Positions 55,822 through 64,000 of a stretch of DNA of 64,000 nt are shown here, piece by piece. The notes beneath the pieces are model-generated. The model was not told where the DNA came from. It saw only the letters and a program-made list of their open reading frames with translations, and did not search any database. This stretch comes from Globisporangium splendens (lineage: Eukaryota; Oomycota; Peronosporomycetes; Pythiales; Pythiaceae), in contig VFIW01000004.1 in assembly GCA_006386115.1 (NCBI GenBank), positions 1,054,001 to 1,118,000 on the forward strand, written 5' to 3'. The stretch's first letter is position 1; the number at the start of each line of letters is the position of its first letter. The position numbers and the translations under genes were made by a program.

Positions 55822-58491
55822 CTACAGCGCGGATTGCAATAGATCACTTCTGAATGTTAAATAATCTCTGACCAGGATGGCATGTTCTCTTGGTCCTATG
55901 TGAGGCTGCCTTGTGTTGTCCAATGACCTTGGGTCTTCCGAACTTCGCATAAGCCAATGCATGACGTCGTTGTCAAGATCCTGGGTGAGATTGTTGAAAG
56001 CAGCTCGATGAGTTGGGAAGTGAACCTGCGTTGAGGTTCTGGTGTCCATGGCTAGGTTGGCGGCTGAGTCCGCCATCTTGTTGAAGGCACGGTAGTGATG
56101 GTACCATCCTCGGATGTCGATGCAATCCGCGAGTCGTCGACTTGTCAGGTATAAACGTGCCAATCGGTGCTGTCGAGGGGACCGATGCATTCGCTGTTGG
56201 GAGATAATCAGTGCACTGTCTCCAATCACGTACAACGGTTCGAAGTGACTGCGTTGGGCTTCTCGGAGTCCATGTATGAGACCCCAGTACTCGGCAAAGT
56301 TGTTGGTCGTGTCCTTCCTGCTATGGGCCATGCTCGCGGCCCAAATTAAACTGGCTGTGTGCGAGTCCTTATGGACACGCACGATAATGGATCCAGTCCC
56401 TCCTGGTCCTGGATTGCCGCGTGATCCACCATCGAAAAACAACAGGTAAATGCCGCGAGTATCACTTGGAGTCAAGGGGATGGCGTCGGTTTGGCTGAGA
56501 AAACAGTCGACATATGCCTTGAGAACTGCTGCAACCGTGTGACCGTCCGAACCTCCAGCTTGCGCTTCAGCGAGTCGTGTGAGGTTTCGCATTCCTGCCT
56601 CTAATCTGGTCATCATGATCGCCATCTCAGCAGTCGATTTGATTGGATCCGAATCCATGCGTCGCAGATGCGCACACCAAATGGCTTGTATGAGCGACGC
56701 GCTCATATATCGCCACAGCATGTGTGCGACGGAATAGAGATGATCTTGGAGATGTTCATTGGAGAACTTGTGTCCGATAATGTGTCTCTTGATCGTGGTC
56801 CATGCATGCATTGGAGTATCTGGTAGATCCAGACTGAAGATCCAGATTGCGGGGTCGTGACCAGGAGTGATTCCGATCTTCGCCCATAGCGCATAAAAGT
56901 AGTTCCACACGAGTTTGGCTTTCGGACACTCCCAGAGTAGATGTTGAACAGAAGATTGGACAACTTGGGAGCATTCGGGATTCGAGCAGGATAGATCAGC
57001 TTTCTCATAGTTCCACATGGAGAGTCGGTTGGCTTTCAGCCGGAGAAGAGTCGGAGCCGTATAAACTGTAATCCCTGGGATGTTGTGTACTTCGCTCCAC
57101 TGGATTAATTGCAGTCCACGCCACAGAGATCCTGCTGTATGGACAGCTTTGTTGACTGCTGCATCTCGAGTATCTTTGCCAATTTGTGTCCTCGTTGCTG
57201 CAACTTGTTGTCGATAGAAAGATCTGGTCGTATTGTATCGTCCATTGCCACCCCATAGTTGCACGATTCTTGTGAAACGTGGATGTGCATGGAACGAGAC
57301 CTTCTGCCCGTTCAAGTCTCTTGTTGCCATGATGTCACAGTCCATTGCGGAGTGAACTGTATGCGTAGCTTTGACTAGGGTCGTGTCGACGTGGGTCAGA
57401 GTTGCTTCACTGGTGTGCAGATGCCATTCGTGGTTGTAATGACGTTGCCCGTTGTACAGCCGAAGCACATTTGTTTGCTGTGGTCGATACAGGAGCTGTG
57501 GGAAGTTGGATACCAACGTAGCACATAACCGCTCGAGCGCTCGAATAGACGGCCGGGAGAATCCGGAGATTCCACATGTTGGGATGAAGTTAAGCACTCC
57601 TGGTCTTATCCACTCCCATCGAAGTATGTCGCCCAGTTGTGCTGTTCCAACTGATAATGATGTGTGAGCAAGCTTGTAAGGGGAGCCGTTGGAATCAAGA
57701 AGCCACCCATCTGCAGTCGAGGTCATGTATGGCAGCCATTCTGCACAGAATGTCCCACGTAGCTTTCGTCCTTCAGCGATGATACCTGGAAGCCTGTCAG
57801 ACATTTTAGAGCTGAGGTCGATCTGGAACACATCGCCGTCCCATTGAGTCTGCACAATTGTCGACTTGAAGTGCTCGTAACACCAACGTACATTATCACG
57901 TTCTCTGGGCTCATAGGGTCGAGAATGGAGCGACGCACACAATGCTGCGCCAGTTGTCCACATGTTATCACGAAGCTGGAGTGGCCGCCTTGGGATTGCA
58001 TCGAGCGGCGTGATGTACGTCGAGGAAGCCCTTGTGTTGTGCAGCAAGATTTCCCCGATGACCTGATCGATGTGAGAGGTAGTGATTGCCCATTTGGAGA
58101 CTGCTGTGGCACTCATCGTCATCAGCTCAGTTCTGATGTTGGGTACTGACAAGCCTCCATTCATTTTTTTGAGTTCAGCTTGTTCTTCCTTCATCCACGG
58201 TTTCGCAGGCTTACCATTCCTTGAGCCCCAGACAAATTGTTTCACTAGGTCGTGTAGCTGATTGACAATAGCCGTAGAGGGCCAGGAGTGCCTGGCCACG
58301 TAAAGCACTTTGGGTATGATGACGGCACTGGCAATTGCTGCGCGTTGGGCGACAGAGTGAGTTTTGAGACGCGCAAGTCGAAGTCTGACACGTAAGGCTT
58401 GGATGCACTTGGACCAGTTACTTGCATTCGAAGGCGTTTGTCCGACTTGGATGCCGAGGTAGCGGCAATGTTCCTCACACATGAATGTCAC
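55822..58491 (-). pseudogene. LINE copy 2 ORF2 C-terminal segment: RT thumb, Cys/His finger, RNase H
   Basis: This 889-codon open segment begins RYLGIQVGQTPSNASNW, the thumb/connection region after the polymerase. A finger CSNPECSQ...HLLWECPKA (C-x4-C-x9-H-x4-C) follows. RNase H has FFDGGSRGNPGPGG, NNFAEYWGL, GDSALIIS and MADSAANLA. It would normally be part of one ORF2 protein with the RT domain; a 4-bp duplication upstream shifts the frame. Copy 1 at 20026-22249 matches the last three quarters. Confidence 0.9.
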
Positions 58492-59506
58492 TGACTGACT
58501 CTTCGGTGGAGCTATATTCCTTGTTCAGCGGTAATACTGCAGATTTGTGCCGATTGACTCGAAGCCCAGAAGCTGCTCCATATTTGTCCAGGATTGCAAA
58601 CACGGCACTAATATCCTTGGGATCGCTAAGATAAATGGTCGTGTCGTCTGCGTATCCTCCAAGTCTGACTTCAGTTGCGCATCCTGCTGCCTGGAGTTCA
58701 ACGCCGTGTATTTCGTCACTCTCTTCGATTTTCCGATAAAGAACCTCTAACGCCAAGATGAAGAGAAGAGGGGCCAGCGGACATCCTTGACGAATTCCGG
58801 ATGTTACGTTGTACTTTCTCGACAGGAAACCGTTGACAATGAACTTGTAAGTGGTTTGAGAGTGTAACACCTTCACTAAGTGTACGAACTTCAATGGGAA
58901 TCCAAGATGCTGGAGCGCTTGTGCCAGAAAGCTGCGATCGAGTGAATCATAGGCTTTAGCAAAATCAAGGAGCAACGCGATCGCTCTGGACATGGCGGGG
59001 TCACTCGTGGCCCGCTGTTGTGCAGCCAATAACACATCGATCGTAGTCGGGATTGCTCGCCCTGGAACGAAACCAGCTTGCTTGTGATGGATAAGCCAAG
59101 GGAGCACAGTTCGTAATCTGGTTGCAAATATTCGTGTGAATATTTTGTAATCAGAGTTGAGGAGTGCGATTGGCCTGTAGTCCAGCGGCGATGCAGCAGA
59201 GACGGACTTTTTTATGCAGTGAATATGTGCTTCACTGAACGAACTTGGTAGAACGCATTCGGGTATCCACAAGTTGAAAAGTCGCTCGAATAGACCGGTA
59301 ATCTCGTCACAGTGGTCTCTGTACCAGTCGTTGCCGAGTTCGTCAGGACCGTGAGCTTTGCCTCTCTTGCATTTCTTCACAGCCTGTTTAATTTCACTCG
59401 AATTGATCGGTTTGAGCAGGAAGCCTAATCTGTCCGACGGAGGAATAGCTGTTCCTGGATCAAGGATTTGATCAATGTCAGTTTGCAGAGTGGGCGCCTG
59501 TTGCAT
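58475..59506 (-). pseudogene. LINE copy 2 reverse transcriptase domain
   Basis: Non-LTR reverse transcriptase motifs are in order: KRGKAHGPDELGNDWY, FSEAHIHCIKK, DYRPIALLNSDYKIFTRI, QAGFVPGRAI, LLLDFAKAYDSLDRSFL, GIRQGCPLAPLLFILALE, and the catalytic GGYADDTTIY. The frame ends in TCAGTCAGTGAC, where one of two CAGT units appears to be extra compared with the continuing downstream frame. Upstream a TGA separates it from the 59519-59878 segment in the same frame. Confidence 0.92.
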
Positions 59507-59518
59507 GATTGATTTCCA

Positions 59519-61319
59519 TCATTCTCCCATGTCGTCAGCAAGTTCTCGTGAACGCATGGGTCCGTAAGTCGCTGTGCCACCGAGTGTGAAGATAGTGTCG
59601 TCAAGGAACTTGGTCGAGATACGCTTGTAGAAGGATTTGCTCGTTTTTCGTTCATGATGCATGTGCTCCCGAAAAATGCGGTCCCGTTTCGAAGCCTGCC
59701 ACTTAGATTTGCATTCTGCAATGGCACGACGGATACTCGTGGCGGTGGTAAGAAACTCTTGCGACAACTCCACGTTTTGATCACCCACCGCTCCACCAGA
59801 GTGATCGATCATCTGCGCTTCCGATTCTGAGAGGCGTCGTTGCAACCTCTGGATTTTCTTCTTGTATCCTTGATTCAATCTGGCGAAGTACGATTTTTAG
59901 CTTCAAGGTACCTGATCCTGAGCGCGATCTTGGCTTCATCCCACCAATTTGCTGTGGCCAGAGCATAATCACGAGGCGAAGAGTAACGTCCACGTAATTC
60001 ATCAAGTTGATCATGGACTTTTTCGAAGAAATCTTTTCCAATACTCGCCGCGTGCGCCGCTGCATTCTTCGGAAGTGGATAGACAACTCGAGGTTTCTTG
60101 CTTTGGATCACCTTGTCAGGAGCAGCTACTCGGATCGTGACTCCATTGTGATCGGAGAACGGACCAGCTACGCTTTGGTAGACGCTGCGAACCCAGTCGA
60201 GATGGTCATTGCTGCAGTACCATCGGTCGAGCCTACTGCTGGCACTGCCGCCTGAAGGCAGTGTATAGTAGTAGGTGTGATGCTGTCGATGGAATGCTTT
60301 GATGTCTCGTGTGTCCGTGGCGCGAAGAGCATCATCCTCAAGGGTATCAACAAGTTCAATTTCTGGAGCAGTTTCTTCAATTCCCTGGAATCGTGCACTT
60401 TGTTGTGGTTGTTGTGAGACCTGTCTGCCATCTGGTTGAGAGTGCAATTAAAGTCTCCACCACACAGAATGGGTCCATCATGTGACGAGAGGAGACCTGA
60501 TAGTGCTCTGTAGAAAGCTTCCCTTGCAAATACGGTAGAAGGAGCGTAGATGTTGAGAAGTAACACCGTTTCACCGCGCAACGCCACCGTAGCTGCCATC
60601 CAGTGCGCATTCCACTGATCCTGCTTCTATGGAGCCAGTGTAGGTATGCACGAATAGGGATTCAACAAGATCGCCACTCCTCCTTTGCGCTCGGTGGAAG
60701 CTGACCAGAGAGAGAGTCTGGGATCCAACTCTTCTGATGGTTCCTGAAAACCCCAACTTCGACGAAATCTGGATTGCATTGATGCCACTTCGGTCTCCAG
60801 GACGTGCGTTTCTTGGAGAAAGACAATGTCCAAAGATCCTGAGTCATCAGTCTGTCGAAAATGTGAAAACCACGCGTTCAGATTGGCGTCGGATTTGGAG
60901 AGCCCCATCACATTCTGTGTGTGGAATCCAACAGTTAGCTCATGGCGAGCATTGACTGTCGCACTGCGCCTTCTGGGTCGGTGGTTGTCACGACGAGCTT
61001 GGGTTGTGGATTGATATGGTCGCAACGGTAGTCCATCGCCGGAATACGTTGATGTGCCTTGTATTCCACGCTGTACTTCCGCCGGAGAGACAGTTGAGCC
61101 ATCTCCCCCTGTTCGCACTGAACTGCCACCAAGTACAGTGCGAGTTGAGGCACCATGGGTGCCTTTAGTTCTGATTGTGCCACCGTTGGACCTCCAGCTC
61201 ACGCTGGTGCGCCAATAGCGACCATGACGTCGTCGTGCCCACAATCGCATCAATTGCTGATTGAAGAGAAGACGAACGCCAATATTCTTCAGCTCGGGTT
61301 TCAAGCATAACGTGACCAA
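59519..61319 (-). pseudogene. LINE copy 2 endonuclease and linker region, broken
   Basis: Segments of an APE-type endonuclease are readable: TQNVMGLSKSDANL, DIVFLQETHVLE, GVAILLNPYS, then LLLNIYAPS, GPILCGGDFNCTLNQ, SSRLDRWYCSND and GPFSDHNGVTI, the last holding the catalytic S-D-H. An in-frame TAG at 60627-60629 and two frame changes split the region. The linker to the reverse transcriptase (residues rich in Arg/Lys) is in a third frame and ends at a TGA near 59519. Confidence 0.85.
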
Positions 61320-63999
61320 CGGCTTCGTGCTTGGGGAACATGCTGGGCAGTAGAAGACTTATCACATTGAGAATTGCCCATTTGTCTGGGTCGATGGGTC
61401 GCGAGACGGTCGCGGTCAATAGGCTATCATCTAGCTTTTCAAGTCTGTTCCACTGCTTGATGTTGTCCGTCATGGACCAACGAGCGGAGCCTTGCGGACA
61501 GGCGTCAACAGCCGATGCCCATTTCTTACAAAAGGCTCGCACTTGCGCGCTAACTGCACCGTCATTTGAGGGATGCCGGATTAATGCGCGTTGAGCTTGA
61601 CTGTTTATGCTGTGCCCAAAATCAAGAAGCTTTTTCACTGGGAACATGCGCAAGACCTCCAGTGGAAAAGGCAGTGCACAAGCGAGCGCACTTAGAGCAT
61701 CCACGTGACTGGGAATCCATCCAGTCAATTTGGAGACGTCGCTTGGATCAACTGAAGGCAAGTTGAATCTTCGATTTTGTCGAGTCGCCGTGGTCCAGTC
61801 GTGCATGGCTTTGTTGTTTGCACGAAAATGCTGTCTTCGAAGGGCTTGTTCAGCAGCCGTCAATTGTTCGAGCTCCTCTTTCGATCCAACCAATCGCTCA
61901 ACCAGAGACTTGCGTGCTTGCCCATCGTCCTGGACATAGTGAGACGGTGAGGAAGGAGGCGTCTCAAATTCGCCTCTTTCACTGTCGTTGGAAAAGGTTG
62001 ACTCTTGACTGGCCTCGGATTGACCTGGTGTCGTTGAAGCCGCTGCTTTTAAAACTGAGGACGCAAGTTCTGGGATCTTTCGTGCCCGTGGCCGATTTAA
62101 CGTATGAGAGTGGGAATCTGGTTCTCGCTCCGGTTTCTGGAATCGATGTTCGTCATCCGTCGACCCTGTACCTAGTCCACTGCCCATCGCCGCATTGATT
62201 TCTGGCCCGGGACCAAAGACACCCGTTGGGTCTGCATCTCGAGATTCAGCAGAGTCAATGTGTCCAGTATCTTGGTCAGCGCTACCTGGAGTTGGCTGGT
62301 TCATCGAGGGAGCACCATTGCCTGCGTCCTCGGTACCATTTTGACTGCGCATTTCCTGGTGAAAGGCTTTAGTCACCTCTGCTGGCAGAGGGAGAGTGGC
62401 TTGACCATTTGGCGGGGTCACAGCACCTCCCGTCAGATCTTGCAGGTGCATCGTGGAATCCATCGACGCGGAATCCGCCAAGGACATCGTGACATCGAAG
62501 TGCGAGGGATCTTCAGAGTACCCAGAGGTGGTGTCAGCTGATGGCTCCGATGATGGTTGCTGGTTTGCCGATCCATTATCTCTAGACGCTGAGGGGAAAG
62601 ACTTCGAGCCGGGCTGGCTCGTTCTTGATTGCTCCTCGTCTTGAGTCTGCACAGTGGGACTGTGCTCGCGGACGACATGAGCTTTGACAAACTCCCTGAG
62701 TTTCGTATAAGCAAGGTCTTGATCTCCTTGGCTTTCGGTATTCTCAGCGGGAGATGATCCTGAAGCAGCTGTTGTAGAAGCCTTGTTCCCAGCATGCTGA
62801 TCACCATCCTTGGGACCCAAATTCTTAGCTTTGGCTCGCTTCTTGAGTAAATCAAGTTGCCTTTTCGCTCGATTTTTGGCGTTCTTGGCCTCCTGGAGGA
62901 CCAGAGATGCGGCTGCTGCTTCTTTTGCTGTCACGCGTTGCTGCAAATCAAGCAATTCAATCTGGCGTTGGAACTGTCCAGCTTCACGATTCGCTGATGA
63001 AGATTCCTCATCACGACCACTGGTGTCTGCCTCCTTGTGTTCGTCTCGATCGAGAGCAAAACTGTGCGCTTTGGCTGAAACGCCATGGAATTTGCGTTTT
63101 GCAGTCGCAGCCGCTGCAGCAGCTGCGGTGTGCGCGGAAGACGCTTTGGACAGATGCTCCTTAGCAATGTCTAATGTTGCCTGAGCAGTGCTTAAGCGGG
63201 CGTCGATAGCAATCTTTTGCTTCGCTTGAGTGGAGTTTGCTTGTACTCCATCAAGCACAGAATCAGCTGAAGAAAGCTTCCCAGCCAGAACGGCCTCAAG
63301 TTCAAGTTCGCGCTTCTTTCGAGCCTGGAGAGCCTTGCGGTTGCTCTGACCGCTAGAAGCTTTGATATTTGTCTCTGGAGACCCGGTACCAATGCTACCA
63401 GAGCTGGCTACTGTTCCAGGAGATGTGCCGAAAACAGAAGTCAGCTTTGGAGCAGCCTTTAAGATTCCGCCTTTTGGCGCTCTTCTACCAGCTGATGCCG
63501 CGTCAGAAGCTGGATGGGGTTGCCCTTTCGACGCCGGTGAACTCTTCACTGGTGTGGTCGCTGAGGTTGAAATCGTGGATTTCATCGCCCCCTTCGGTTT
63601 CTTGAGGTTGGCTGGATCGAACCATTCTGGCTCCGACGGCGTAACCGATTGAGCGTCTGTTGCAGAATTGGCCGCTGCTGCCACTGCTGCAGAGCCGGTG
63701 CTGCTACTCGAGTCAGCAGGCTGGAGCATCTCAGAGAGCAGCGCTTTCTCAGTTGCCTTGATCTTCAGGTTGGCCATGACTTTGCCCAAACTATTGGAGA
63801 GATTGCCAATGTACTTTTGTCGGACTTCAAGAGACATGTGCTGCAGCTCAAATTTCGACATTTCCTTTGCTTGCTTGATTTCTGGTTCGAAGTCGCGATG
63901 AAATTGCATCTGACAATCTCCAGGAGCTCGAGTACACTTGCTTTTTGGGTGCGAGGGGTCGAAGCACTCAAAGCAAGGGATTCGGCTGTACCGCTGATG
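61165..63999 (-). CDS. LINE copy 2 ORF1 protein, partial at the right edge
   Basis: The frame is open from the window edge to a stop at 61165, at least 944 codons. Close to the edge is a CCHC knuckle, CFECFDPSHPKSKC (C-x2-C-x4-H-x4-C), typical of I/Jockey-type ORF1 nucleic-acid chaperones. It is followed by Ala/Lys-rich and Gln/Ser-rich low complexity, with a coiled-coil-like stretch (QIELLDLQQRVTAKEAAAAS) and a more ordered C-terminal part (KKLLDFGHSINSQAQRAL). It overlaps the start of ORF2 in another frame. True start lies outside the window. Confidence 0.8.
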   Translation of the reverse strand, partial: HQRYSRIPCFECFDPSHPKSKCTRAPGDCQMQFHRDFEPEIKQAKEMSKFELQHMSLEVRQKYIGNLSNSLGKVMANLKIKATEKALLSEMLQPADSSSSTGSAAVAAAANSATDAQSVTPSEPEWFDPANLKKPKGAMKSTISTSATTPVKSSPASKGQPHPASDAASAGRRAPKGGILKAAPKLTSVFGTSPGTVASSGSIGTGSPETNIKASSGQSNRKALQARKKRELELEAVLAGKLSSADSVLDGVQANSTQAKQKIAIDARLSTAQATLDIAKEHLSKASSAHTAAAAAAATAKRKFHGVSAKAHSFALDRDEHKEADTSGRDEESSSANREAGQFQRQIELLDLQQRVTAKEAAAASLVLQEAKNAKNRAKRQLDLLKKRAKAKNLGPKDGDQHAGNKASTTAASGSSPAENTESQGDQDLAYTKLREFVKAHVVREHSPTVQTQDEEQSRTSQPGSKSFPSASRDNGSANQQPSSEPSADTTSGYSEDPSHFDVTMSLADSASMDSTMHLQDLTGGAVTPPNGQATLPLPAEVTKAFHQEMRSQNGTEDAGNGAPSMNQPTPGSADQDTGHIDSAESRDADPTGVFGPGPEINAAMGSGLGTGSTDDEHRFQKPEREPDSHSHTLNRPRARKIPELASSVLKAAASTTPGQSEASQESTFSNDSERGEFETPPSSPSHYVQDDGQARKSLVERLVGSKEELEQLTAAEQALRRQHFRANNKAMHDWTTATRQNRRFNLPSVDPSDVSKLTGWIPSHVDALSALACALPFPLEVLRMFPVKKLLDFGHSINSQAQRALIRHPSNDGAVSAQVRAFCKKWASAVDACPQGSARWSMTDNIKQWNRLEKLDDSLLTATVSRPIDPDKWAILNVISLLLPSMFPKHEAVGHVMLETRAEEYWRSSSLQSAIDAIVGTTTSWSLLAHQRELEVQRWHNQN

Positions 64000-64000
64000 A

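Larger units (their letters stand above)
55719..64000 (-). mobile_element. I-type LINE retrotransposon, copy 2, nearly full length, runs off the window
   Basis: On the minus strand the order is ORF1 (CCHC knuckle, long low-complexity/coiled region), apurinic-type endonuclease, reverse transcriptase, Cys/His finger and RNase H, then a 3' tail with a single 24-bp AAATATACC...AAAGAT unit ending at 55719. A C-terminal RNase H places it with I-like LINEs. At least 8.3 kb lies in the window; the 5' end and target-site duplication are beyond the right edge. ORF2 is broken by TAG 60627-60629, a frameshift between about 60450 and 60168, another near 59880, a TGA at about 59519, and a 4-bp tandem duplication (CAGT twice) near 58490. 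ORF1 and the 889-codon RNase H-containing segment are clean, so the copy is inactive but young. Confidence 0.93.

Noticed and set aside
1..64000. CRISPR arrays, bacterial operons or horizontally transferred prokaryotic clusters
   Set aside because: All genes show eukaryotic splice structure or families; no spaced direct repeats were seen.

Overview
The window comes from the nuclear genome of an oomycete, most likely a downy mildew or close Phytophthora relative. The evidence is compact genes 0.2-2 kb apart, short GT-AG introns (about 70-220 bp) with (C/T)AG acceptors, GC-rich third codon positions, initiator-like promoter motifs resembling the oomycete core promoter (GCTCATT followed by an A/T-rich flank) close to several start codons, and low-copy LINE insertions between housekeeping genes.

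Layout, left to right: the C-terminal end of a VWA8-type AAA+/VWA protein with an in-frame stop (1-1278); 20S proteasome subunit alpha-7/PSMA3 (1981-3182); a small Cys-rich conserved protein (4270-4878, minus); a pogo/Tigger-type transposase-derived gene (7042-9090); a very large TPR gene, broken many times (9310-16677, minus); GPN3 GTPase (17107-18610); an EF-hand gene whose last exon carries a 5'-truncated LINE (18765-22283); a TFIIIC90-like WD40/zinc protein (22436-25322); a decayed inverted copy of a beta-lactamase-like gene (25784-26700, minus) head-to-head with the intact copy (27035-29012); a zinc-knuckle protein (29253-30891, minus); a Tim17/22/23-family protein (31215-32209, minus); ribosomal protein uL6/RPL9 (32526-33092); an ArfGAP with DPF/FG-type repeats (33620-36947, minus); a broken axonemal dynein heavy chain (37842-45377); a broken TPR gene (45474-47488, minus); a MYND plus Aha1-N protein (47934-49294); a TauD-type dioxygenase (49993-51303, minus); a POT-family peptide transporter (53226-55076); and a near full-length I-type LINE that runs off the right edge (55719-64000, minus).

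The main biological signal is selective gene decay. About 18 kb of housekeeping and metabolic coding sequence reads cleanly through all its exons. The dynein heavy chain and two TPR genes, by contrast, carry many independent stops and frameshifts, and the dynein has lost its linker-to-AAA4 ATPase region in one internal deletion. An axonemal dynein is needed only for flagella, so this fits a lineage that has lost motile zoospores, as known for some downy mildews. The EF-hand gene hit by a LINE may belong to the same set, but that is inference. The LINE insertion is unusually clear: it has a 12-bp target-site duplication and leaves the EF-hand exon fused in frame to the LINE polyprotein.

Gene structures were derived by hand from splice signals and reading-frame continuity. 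No homology search was possible, so family names rest on recognised motifs and architecture.
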